From Hoeflea marina (GTDB lineage: Bacteria > Pseudomonadota > Alphaproteobacteria > Rhizobiales > Rhizobiaceae), in NCBI RefSeq assembly GCF_003182275.1, contig NZ_QGTR01000001.1:534130-598129 (forward strand): a stretch of DNA of 64,000 nt, written 5' to 3'. Made by a program: the position numbers and the translations under genes. Shown here piece by piece: positions 17,815 to 26,189 of the stretch (position 1 is its first letter; each line of letters opens with the position of its first letter). The notes beneath the pieces are model-generated. The model did not search any database. It saw nothing but the letters and a program-made list of their open reading frames with translations, and was not told where the DNA came from.

Positions 17815-17821
17815 GGATCAC

Positions 17822-19915
17822 ATGACCACACTGGACGCCAGGATCAACGAACACTTCGCCGGCTACGTGGTCCGAAAGGACCTGGTGAAGGCCGTCAAGG
17901 GCAACGCCATCGTCCCGACCTATGTGCTCGAATATCTTCTCGGGCAATATTGCGCCACCGACGACGAGGCCTCGATCGCCACCGGCATCGAGACGGTCAA
18001 GGAAATCCTGCGCAAGCACTATGTCCACCGCAGCGAAGCCCGGCTGGTGCAGTCGACGATCAAGGAGCAGGGCCGCTACAAGGTCATCGATCAGGTCAGC
18101 GTTGCGCTGAACGAGAAGACGGACAGCTACGAGGCCACGTTCGAAAACCTCGGCATCAAGAAGGTCGCCGTCGACAGCGGCACGGTGAGGGCGCATCCCA
18201 AGCTGCTCGTCACCGGTGTCTGGTGCATCGCCGATGTCCAGTACGAGTTCAGCGACGACGCCCGCATCTCGCCCTGGATACTCGAAAGCATCAAGCCGAT
18301 CCAGGTCGCGCGGGTTGACTTCGACAGCTATCTTGCCGCCCGCGACGCCTTCACCACGGAAGAGTGGATCGATCTCCTGATGCAGAGCATCGGCTTCGAG
18401 CCTGGCGTGTTCGGCCGCCGCAGCAAGTTGCTGCAGCTGATGCGCCTGGTTCCCTTTGTCGAGCGCAACTACAACATCATCGAGCTCGGCCCGAAGGGCA
18501 CGGGCAAGTCGCACATCTATTCCGAGTTCTCGCCCCACGGCCAGTTGATCTCGGGCGGCGAGGTCTCCGTGCCGAAGCTGTTCGTGAACAATTCCAACGG
18601 GCGCATCGGCCTCGTCGGCTACTGGGATGTCGTGGCCTTTGACGAATTCGCCGGCCGCGAAAAGACGGCGAACAAGGCGCTCGTCGACATCATGAAGAAC
18701 TACATGGCCAACAAGAGCTTCTCCCGCGGCGTCAATCCGATGGGGGCGGAGGCGAGTTTCGCCTTCGTCGGCAACACCGACCACAATGTTCCCTATATGC
18801 TGAAGAACAGCGATCTGTTCGAAGCGCTGCCCGCCCAGTTCCACGACTCCGCCTTCATCGATCGCCTGCATGCCTATCTGCCGGGCTGGGAGGTGGATGT
18901 CATCCGCAGCGAGATGTTCACCTCCGGCTACGGCTTCATCGTCGACTACCTGGCCGAGATCCTGCGCCACCTTCGCGCGCAGGATTTCTCGCACCGGCCC
19001 GACCGGTTCTTCACGGTCAGCAGCAAGATGTCCACCCGTGACCGCGACGCCATCTACAAGACGATGTCGGGGCTGCTGAAGATCATTTTTCCCAACGGCG
19101 GCGAAACCGAACAGGAGGTCGAGGAGCTTCTGCGGATCGCCATGGAAAGCCGCAAGCGGGTCAAGGATCAGCTCTTCCGCATCGACAGCACCTATCCGGC
19201 CGTCGACTTCCATTACACGGCGAGCGATGGACGAAAGATCCCGGTCACAACGGTCGAGGAAGAGGAGTTCCCGCAATTCTACCGCCATGGCAAGCAGGCT
19301 GATGCCGGAGAGGACGAAGCAGGCGACACCGCCGACCGGACGCCGGACGCCCGGCCGCTCCCGGCGCCCGCCGCTCCGTCCGGAGCGGCAGCGCCCCGGC
19401 CGCAGGACGGCCATGTCGTCTTTGCCGAGAACCGGAAGGGCATCGGCTACGACAAGCTCTTCGGACCCTATCTCGACGGTGCCAGACGCATCGTCGTGAC
19501 CGACCCCTACATCCGGATCTTCTACCAGATCAAGAACATGATGGAGCTTGTCGAGATGGTTATCCGGCGCAAGGCGCCGGAGGATCAGGTCTCGATCCAT
19601 CTGGTGACCGGCCCGGATGACGGCAACATCGAGACACAGCGCGAGCTTCTGGATTCGATAACGGAGGCCTGCATCGGCACGGGAGTGGACTTCACCTGGG
19701 CCTTTGACACCACGGGCAGCGTTCACGCCCGCGACATCACCGCCGACACAGGCTGGAAGATCGTCCTTGATCGCGGTCTGGACATCTTCCAGCCGCCGCT
19801 GCGCAAGGCCAACGGCTTCTCGCTGAGTGACCGCATGCAGGAACACCGGATGATCAAGGGCTTCTACGTGACCTATGTCCGGCATGCCGATGCTGGTTCC
19901 GAGGTCCGGGAGTGA
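17822..19915 (+). CDS. brxL: BREX AAA+ protein BrxL with MIT_C-like C-terminal domain
   Basis: A 697-residue protein that completes the type I set. The N-terminal half matches BrxL, with Walker A GPKGTGKS near residue 225, Walker B-like VVAFDEFAG near 277 and sensor AFVGNTD near 317. BrxL proteins of the Lon-like class carry a C-terminal protease-like domain. Here, after a Pro/Ala/Asp-rich linker (about 495-535), residues 540-690 read like the C-terminal phospholipase-D-fold domain of MIT-domain proteins (MIT_C): RRIVVTDPYIRIFYQIKN, then SIHLVTGPDD, then DTGWKIVLDRGLDIF. I see no Lon-type Ser-Lys active site. The MIT_C call is from memory of the family pattern. Confidence 0.88.
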   Translation: MTTLDARINEHFAGYVVRKDLVKAVKGNAIVPTYVLEYLLGQYCATDDEASIATGIETVKEILRKHYVHRSEARLVQSTIKEQGRYKVIDQVSVALNEKTDSYEATFENLGIKKVAVDSGTVRAHPKLLVTGVWCIADVQYEFSDDARISPWILESIKPIQVARVDFDSYLAARDAFTTEEWIDLLMQSIGFEPGVFGRRSKLLQLMRLVPFVERNYNIIELGPKGTGKSHIYSEFSPHGQLISGGEVSVPKLFVNNSNGRIGLVGYWDVVAFDEFAGREKTANKALVDIMKNYMANKSFSRGVNPMGAEASFAFVGNTDHNVPYMLKNSDLFEALPAQFHDSAFIDRLHAYLPGWEVDVIRSEMFTSGYGFIVDYLAEILRHLRAQDFSHRPDRFFTVSSKMSTRDRDAIYKTMSGLLKIIFPNGGETEQEVEELLRIAMESRKRVKDQLFRIDSTYPAVDFHYTASDGRKIPVTTVEEEEFPQFYRHGKQADAGEDEAGDTADRTPDARPLPAPAAPSGAAAPRPQDGHVVFAENRKGIGYDKLFGPYLDGARRIVVTDPYIRIFYQIKNMMELVEMVIRRKAPEDQVSIHLVTGPDDGNIETQRELLDSITEACIGTGVDFTWAFDTTGSVHARDITADTGWKIVLDRGLDIFQPPLRKANGFSLSDRMQEHRMIKGFYVTYVRHADAGSEVRE

Positions 19916-19978
19916 TGACCCTGATCACTTTGGCGGTGAGAGGAACTCACCCGGCGCGGCGCAAATCGGAGATTTAGC

Positions 19979-21310
19979 ATGAAGGTCTATTGGGGCATGC
20001 TGGCGCCTGAAAACGTCAAACCTTCGCGCAGAAGACTAACATTGGGGCTCGGCAGGGCAGTAATGCTCTACAACGAAGCGGCTGTTCCAGGGCTCGGCGG
20101 CTTGTGGTTCATTCGCCAGGCGGCGCTGGCGCTCATTGGCATTCAAGTGGCGGAAGAGTTCCCCTCTGCCGGAAGCAAGATAGAGGTCGCCAACGCCATA
20201 GAGGCGCTGGCCTGCTGGGTCGGCTACCAAGAAAGAGACTGGAGCCGAGGAGACTGGAGACTGCGCGGGCCACTCAAGCTCAAGTCCCTGGATGACAGGA
20301 AGCTGGAGCGGACGTTCCGTCGGCTAAAGTCGCCCTCTTCCTACGTCACTCAGCCCATGCGCATGGGCTGTGTCGAAGCTCTTCCGGGGATGGGCTTTGT
20401 TGACGCGAACGGGTCTCGATTTAACAGCTTTTCGGTCAACGCTCGTGGACACGAACTCATCGAGGCAGTTTTTGGCGAAAAGGGGCAAGGTCGGCGTTAT
20501 GTGCCGGCTTACCTCCGCGACTGGGTGCGCGGTGAACCGGACAACTTCACGACCTCCCTGCGTCAAAAACTCAACCCAACTAGCGATGCCGGACAGAATG
20601 CGCGCAAGGTTATGCGTGAGGCGTTGGCGTTTCCGGGGCCTGATGCCGAGCGTCGTCGGAATGCCTTAGCTTGGGTGGAGAGAATCGATGCCGGGGGGAA
20701 ATTCGGCGTAAATCCTCACACCCACTGGACAAACCGACCCGAGGAGATTGACGATCACCACTGGAAAGATATGCGGGCCGGGGCGGTGCTTGTTCAGACC
20801 CGCAGCGCTGCTATCGGAGTGTTGGCCCACATCGAACAAGAAATTGTCGTGCATTCTCGTCTCAACCTGACACGCCCACTTCCCGAAGGCGTATCGGCCT
20901 CATTGAGATTATGGCGCAAGGAAGCGCAGGGTTTTCTGGCGCTTGATGGTCACGGGCCTAGCGAGGCGGCCGCAGCTGCGCGGGAGTTCTGTAACGAGTC
21001 ACTCCAATCCGACGTCCAGGCAATCACGAAACTCGTGAACCGCGAGAACCACACGTTGCGGGTAACAGGTAATGCCGTAGTTCCAACTGCTGCATGGCGG
21101 ACAGACGCCGTTCTTACTGTAGACGACGGAGAGGGTAACGCGTCTGGCATCGATACGGCCGCCGAGGGGGCGGAGGACGGGGCCCTGGTGCCCGCAGAGC
21201 GTGACGTCCTGCCGCTCGCGATTTCCCCGCGCCTGGTATATCTGCGGCGCCTGGCGCTTGATCTCAACGGACAGCTTGGCATGTTCATTGAAGCGCAGGG
21301 GCGGAACTGA
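19979..21310 (+). CDS. Unknown protein, first gene of BREX-linked five-gene cluster
   Basis: A 443-residue protein that I do not recognise. It has no signal peptide, no clear membrane segment and no nucleotide-binding loop. The N-terminal part (residues 20-110) is helical, with PGLGGLWFIRQAALALIGIQ and a short tryptophan-rich stretch, GYQERDWSRGDWRLRG; a middle segment has RRLKSPSSYVTQPMRMG. The last 100 residues include an acidic linker. It begins 63 bp after brxL and its stop overlaps the next start (TGATG), so it is likely translated with the TDP1-like gene. The position, at the head of a nuclease/helicase cluster, suggests a sensor or adaptor role, but this is inference only. Confidence 0.75.
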   Translation: MKVYWGMLAPENVKPSRRRLTLGLGRAVMLYNEAAVPGLGGLWFIRQAALALIGIQVAEEFPSAGSKIEVANAIEALACWVGYQERDWSRGDWRLRGPLKLKSLDDRKLERTFRRLKSPSSYVTQPMRMGCVEALPGMGFVDANGSRFNSFSVNARGHELIEAVFGEKGQGRRYVPAYLRDWVRGEPDNFTTSLRQKLNPTSDAGQNARKVMREALAFPGPDAERRRNALAWVERIDAGGKFGVNPHTHWTNRPEEIDDHHWKDMRAGAVLVQTRSAAIGVLAHIEQEIVVHSRLNLTRPLPEGVSASLRLWRKEAQGFLALDGHGPSEAAAAAREFCNESLQSDVQAITKLVNRENHTLRVTGNAVVPTAAWRTDAVLTVDDGEGNASGIDTAAEGAEDGALVPAERDVLPLAISPRLVYLRRLALDLNGQLGMFIEAQGRN

Positions 21311-23373
21311 TGATCCATCCACATCTGCCCATTTCCCTTGTTGAGCACGCAGGCCCCCCGGAGGGCATGACCGGCCATGCGGGATGGATTTGCGGCTTTT
21401 CTGCCGACGCAGATTTCATGGAGGCGTTCGTTGAGCGTTTTACCGGTCAGGGCCGATCGGCGCGTGCCGATCTTGGCCGCACGTTCATAGGCCTCTGCCT
21501 TGACCGTTCGCAGGCACAAATCCCACCAGGCGAAGTGCCAGGCGTCCTTCATCTGCCCGCTCGTGATGACTCACCGCCTTATCGCCTCATGCATGCGAAA
21601 GTTGCACTCCTTGCATTTCGCAGCGCGGCTGATGATAAAGACTGGGCTCTGCGGCTTCTTGTTACCACCGGCAATTGGACCCGGCAGACCACCGAGGACA
21701 GTATCGATCTTGTCTGGCGGCTGGATCTTGCCGCACAAGATCTTTTGGCGCGCGAGCCGGTTGATGCGCTCGAGCAATGTCGGGTCGACATCGTTGCGGC
21801 GCGCGACTTTTGGCGCGGGTTGCGGCAGCATTACCAGAGCCGGCTCCTCGAAGTGGATGCAAAAGCCGAGAAGGCACAGAAGACGCAAGCTGCCGCATTT
21901 CTAGAATTGGAGCACTGGTTGAGCCGGCTGAAGGGAAATACAGTTGTGACGCCCCGCTTCATCCATACCCAGCAACAGGCCTTGATCAACCAACTGGCCC
22001 ACCGTGTCAAAGCACACGCCGGCTCCCAGCGGAGGAACAATCTCGTTCTTGGCTCGGGGTTTTGGGAGGGGGAGCCGATCACAGGTCTGCCGAAGGTTCC
22101 CAGCAAGATCGCCAAAGCGTTGGTAGACGCATCGCTCCTGACACAATCGGCAAAGATTACTCTGGTCCTTGAGAGTCAAGGCTGCGCCGCGCTGGCAGAT
22201 AAGGGCGTCTTTGATAGCATTAAAGCAGCGAAATGGACGCTTCTCCATCCATTTAAGGTGGAGGGCGACGTGCGGCGTCTTCATGCTAAGTTCCTGTTCT
22301 CGGCAAACAGGCAAGGAGACAGCGAGAATTGCGCCTCGGCCTGGGTTTACCTCGGCTCTGGCAATCTCACGCCTGCCGGTTTTCTCAATCCGCCCAACCG
22401 TGGCGGTAATCTCGAGGCTGGCGTCATAATGGCGGCAGATGGACTTTGCTGGAAATTGGGGACCAAGTCCCCCCTTCTTCCGGTTGCCAAGGTCCTTCCT
22501 ATCGACTGGAACGCTGATATCTCAGACGTTTCGGTGCTTTCCTCAGGAGATGGCCCACCGGAGCGCGACCCGCTCTTTATGGCTGCGTCAGTCTCCCATA
22601 TGTTGTGGGTACCCGAAGACACTTTCAATTTCTTATCGGTTCCTGAAGGCGAGGATGCCACGAGGATTGTAATTCTGGGACCCAACAATGAGGCGCTGAT
22701 AGAAGACGCATGTGGACGGTTCCCTTGGGATGGCGAGCAGCCGGCGTATGTAGGGACGCGTCCCATAGATCAAGATGACAGTGCCTCGGTTGTCTTGGTT
22801 CCTGTATTGGACCGCTATGGAAGGCTTGCTGCGCGCCGATTGGACCCAATCGACCTAGAGCAGGCCATTGAACTTCTGGCCGGCTTTCCTGCAGTGCCGG
22901 AGGAAGGTGATACCCGAGGCGCTGAAGATACGCCTGCGCCGCCAGACACGAATATTCTGGCTGCAGCGTCCAGACGATCAATGCCGGACGCGCGCTATGC
23001 AATTCGGCGAACGATGCAGCTAATAGAAGCAATCGCCCAACGCCAGACGATGGTGCCTGGGGCAGATTGGACACGTTGGACCCAGCGCCTGCAATGTGTG
23101 CTCACACAACTGGGCAGTCTGCCCCAACACGGAGGCAATGGCGAAGAGCGCGCGGCCAGCAAAGGGATGACGAGAGGAATATTGGTCGAAGCCTTGCTCC
23201 CACTGGAGATCAATCCCCTTTCCTGCCTGCGCGAACGGCCTTTCCTGCCGGACCACGTCAAGCGCGGCAGCACGGAGTTCCTCGCTCTGGACGAGGCGTT
23301 GCGCGCGGTGGAGGCCAATTGGGGTGTGACCGAATTCGTTGGACTGGAATGTGGAGTATCGGATGCCGGTTAA
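21310..23373 (+). CDS. TDP1-like phospholipase D superfamily protein
   Basis: A 687-residue protein with two PLD half-sites. The first is MHAKVALLAF (His95, Lys97) followed by LLVTTGNWT (Asn122). The second is LHAKFLF (His325, Lys327) followed by YLGSGNLTPAGF (Asn352). Neither His-x-Lys is followed by the Asp of the usual HKD motif. His-Lys-Asn sites of this sort characterise tyrosyl-DNA phosphodiesterase 1, which removes proteins stuck to DNA 3' ends. The remaining ~300 residues are unassigned. It overlaps both neighbours and lies between the unknown protein and an SNF2 helicase. A DISARM DrmC-like nuclease is the alternative reading. Confidence 0.75.
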   Translation: MIHPHLPISLVEHAGPPEGMTGHAGWICGFSADADFMEAFVERFTGQGRSARADLGRTFIGLCLDRSQAQIPPGEVPGVLHLPARDDSPPYRLMHAKVALLAFRSAADDKDWALRLLVTTGNWTRQTTEDSIDLVWRLDLAAQDLLAREPVDALEQCRVDIVAARDFWRGLRQHYQSRLLEVDAKAEKAQKTQAAAFLELEHWLSRLKGNTVVTPRFIHTQQQALINQLAHRVKAHAGSQRRNNLVLGSGFWEGEPITGLPKVPSKIAKALVDASLLTQSAKITLVLESQGCAALADKGVFDSIKAAKWTLLHPFKVEGDVRRLHAKFLFSANRQGDSENCASAWVYLGSGNLTPAGFLNPPNRGGNLEAGVIMAADGLCWKLGTKSPLLPVAKVLPIDWNADISDVSVLSSGDGPPERDPLFMAASVSHMLWVPEDTFNFLSVPEGEDATRIVILGPNNEALIEDACGRFPWDGEQPAYVGTRPIDQDDSASVVLVPVLDRYGRLAARRLDPIDLEQAIELLAGFPAVPEEGDTRGAEDTPAPPDTNILAAASRRSMPDARYAIRRTMQLIEAIAQRQTMVPGADWTRWTQRLQCVLTQLGSLPQHGGNGEERAASKGMTRGILVEALLPLEINPLSCLRERPFLPDHVKRGSTEFLALDEALRAVEANWGVTEFVGLECGVSDAG

Positions 23374-25999
23374 TATGAGCCAGTTCGCAGGATGGGAAGC
23401 GGTTTGCGCGTGCATCGGTGGATCGCAAGAACCGGAATTATTTCCACAAGACTATCTCGATGAGGGCCAGATCGACGGCTTGAATGCTCTGGCTGCGTCC
23501 ATGAAAAAGCACGGTGCAGTGCTCGCCGACGAGGTCGGTATGGGCAAGACGCGGATCGCCGTCGCGCTGGCCCTTGCGGTCAAGCGGAGCGGCGGCAGGG
23601 TAGCCATCGTTGTTCCACCGGTCGTCGCCCCACAATGGCGCGACGAGATCATCAAGGCCGGCGAGAGTTCCAAAGACATGCTGCGCAGCTTCGACGGCTT
23701 GATGCGTGACTATGAAACCGATGGCGCGGCAAGAATGGATGACGCGCTCGTCATCCTCTCTCACCGTTTCGGTGACGTGCGTGCACAGACGTCCGGAAAG
23801 AGGTGGCGCGCCGATCTCCTAAAGCTGCTCGTCTGGAATGCGAACAGAAGAATTCGGAAGGGATGTACGCTCGCGGAACGGCAAATGCCGGGTGTCAAGT
23901 TGGCGGCCGGCGAGATCATTAGGCGGGCCGAGCATTGCCATCTCACTAAATCCGCCGTTGAGAAAATCGTCGAGCAGTTCCAGAACCTCGATAGTCGGGC
24001 TGAACTCGACGATTTAAATTCAAATTGCTTCAAAAACCAGTCGCCTGAACTCAAGTTGCTTGAACGCACACTTGGACTTGCACTTGGTCCGTTCGATCTG
24101 ATCATCATCGATGAGGCCCATAAATCTCGTGGTGAATATAAGAAACTCTCGGTGCTTATTGATCGCGTCATCCTTTCATCTGACAAGACGGGCCGACGAC
24201 TTGGCCTGACTGCGACCCCGGTCGAGCTTGACGTGTGGCAGTGGAAGAGCACGCTCATGCGCGTTTGCATGTCTGAGCCTGTTTGGATGTCGATCGAACC
24301 TGCTGTGCTGGAGTACCGCGAAGCTGCCGAAGCGGCACGCCGGCGCTGGCGTACCGACGAAACGGCACAAAGCCGTTACATGACGGCGGCGGCGAAGTTT
24401 CACGCAAGTCTTGCGCCTTGGGTTGTGCGCCGGGACAAGCGTCGTGATGTCACAACCATTCTGTTCAACGAGCACTCGCCAAGCGGAATGAGCTATCGAC
24501 GGCAGCACCCGATCGAAGTTCAAGCCGGTGATCTATCGCCAGGCTGGCTCCGGATCGTGTTTGCCGCCGAGGCACTCTCAGTCATCGGACAGGCGGCCGC
24601 TGACACGACTGCGGCTCGTGCACGGCTGACGATCAGCAACGGTCACGGAGTGGCCGGGATTATCGACAAGTTAGCGAGCCGGCGGGCTGGAAACAGTCGC
24701 CACGAAGATGACGAAGCCGATCGCCAGCAGTCTGCGGAAGACCGTGCGGAAGACGGTGTCAAAGCAAGCGCAGAGCTCTCATTCGAGGAATATGGCGTGC
24801 GCAAGCGAAAGCAACGTGCGGACTGGTGGAAAAAGGCGCTTTCGGCACCATTCGATAATGGCACCGAGAGCCTTCTTAATCATCCGGTGCTGTCGAAGGT
24901 CATTGTCGAGATCGAAAACTACACACGCACTGGCGAGAAGGTACTCGTGTTCGGTCGCTTCACGCGGCCCATGCGTGTCCTGACAGATCTTCTCAACGCC
25001 CGGGCGCTGTTGCGGGCAGTTCGAGATGGAACACCTTGGCCGCAGGAAAAGACCTCCGACGACGATCAGGGGGTGCTGCTCGCAGCTGCCAAGCAACTGG
25101 AATTTGATTATGACCGCAAGCATGTCGATGACATTCTGACCGATGCCTACAGAGCGTTCGAAACGCACCGTCAGGCACTGCGAAACCACATCTCGTCCTT
25201 GATCGAGAGCGGGGCAACTGACCAGACCGCCCTGTTGCAGGCCATTGCGAGGGACACGGACCCGTCGACGATAGTCACGCCGCTGGCCCGGGCTGCCGAG
25301 CCTTTCTTGCGCGAGGACACGTCGGGCTCGAAGATCTCACGCAAAGCGGTGATCGGAGCGCTCATCAATGTCACCGATGCCCTACGCGAACGCGGCGAGG
25401 GAAGCGCCCAAGACGATGATAAACTGGACGACCTCTCTGCGAATGCACTGTGGGCAAGGCTTCGTGAGGGCCTGATAGAGGAGTACGGTGCGCCTCGAGC
25501 CTCATTTGCACGGATGCTTTACGGCCAGACACTCCCTTCCACGCGACGTCTGGTTCAGCTTGCCTTCAATCGCTCGGAAAGCGAACCGCATGTGCTAATC
25601 GCCCAATCCATGGTCGGACGTGAAGGGCTCAACCTGCACGAAAGCTGCCGGATCGTCATTCTACTCCATCTCGAATGGAACCCCGGAGTCGTGGAGCAGC
25701 AGATCGGCCGCGTCGATCGCAAGAACAGCCATTGGTCGCGGCTTCTGCGGGAGGCAGTCGATGCCGGTAGCAGGGAGATGCCGCAGATAGAAATTCGACC
25801 CGTGATCTTTCGGGGTACATACGATGAGCATCATTGGTCAGTACTGTCACGGCGCTGGGACGAACTGCGCTCGCAACTGCACGGTTTCATTGCGTCGGGC
25901 AGCGATCGTGAGAGCCTGACAGAAGGTGACAGGCGGCTTCTTCAGTCGCTCGAGGAAGGGAGCCCAGACTTTTCGCCAGAACCATCATCAAAGACGTGA
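23363..25999 (+). CDS. SNF2-like superfamily 2 helicase/translocase
   Basis: An 878-residue protein with the complete set of SF2 motifs: DEVGMGKT (residues 56-63, Walker A), DEAH (about 250-253, Walker B), LGLTATPVE (motif III), a phosphoprotein-like inserted region around residues 430-480, then REGLNLHESCRIVILLHLEW and EQQIGRVDRKNS (motif VI). This is the SNF2/DISARM-DrmD style of helicase that moves on double-stranded DNA. The ATG at 23363 with GGAG seven bases upstream is preferred; the longer frame starts on TTG at 23339. It overlaps the TDP1-like gene by 11 bases. Confidence 0.85.
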   Translation: MPVNMSQFAGWEAVCACIGGSQEPELFPQDYLDEGQIDGLNALAASMKKHGAVLADEVGMGKTRIAVALALAVKRSGGRVAIVVPPVVAPQWRDEIIKAGESSKDMLRSFDGLMRDYETDGAARMDDALVILSHRFGDVRAQTSGKRWRADLLKLLVWNANRRIRKGCTLAERQMPGVKLAAGEIIRRAEHCHLTKSAVEKIVEQFQNLDSRAELDDLNSNCFKNQSPELKLLERTLGLALGPFDLIIIDEAHKSRGEYKKLSVLIDRVILSSDKTGRRLGLTATPVELDVWQWKSTLMRVCMSEPVWMSIEPAVLEYREAAEAARRRWRTDETAQSRYMTAAAKFHASLAPWVVRRDKRRDVTTILFNEHSPSGMSYRRQHPIEVQAGDLSPGWLRIVFAAEALSVIGQAAADTTAARARLTISNGHGVAGIIDKLASRRAGNSRHEDDEADRQQSAEDRAEDGVKASAELSFEEYGVRKRKQRADWWKKALSAPFDNGTESLLNHPVLSKVIVEIENYTRTGEKVLVFGRFTRPMRVLTDLLNARALLRAVRDGTPWPQEKTSDDDQGVLLAAAKQLEFDYDRKHVDDILTDAYRAFETHRQALRNHISSLIESGATDQTALLQAIARDTDPSTIVTPLARAAEPFLREDTSGSKISRKAVIGALINVTDALRERGEGSAQDDDKLDDLSANALWARLREGLIEEYGAPRASFARMLYGQTLPSTRRLVQLAFNRSESEPHVLIAQSMVGREGLNLHESCRIVILLHLEWNPGVVEQQIGRVDRKNSHWSRLLREAVDAGSREMPQIEIRPVIFRGTYDEHHWSVLSRRWDELRSQLHGFIASGSDRESLTEGDRRLLQSLEEGSPDFSPEPSSKT

Positions 26000-26189
26000 G
26001 CTACGAAAGTGTTCGCTCCATCAGGATAAGACGGGATTCCCAGCCGTCCTCAACATCATGGCAGCTGTACGTCAAATCCCGTATCCCGGTGCGACGCCGG
26101 TTCACGCATGGCGGGAATACGATTGTCGCTGAAACCGCTTTATCTACCCAAACTAGAAAGCTATGTGTTTGGCAATAGGGGGATTCTAA

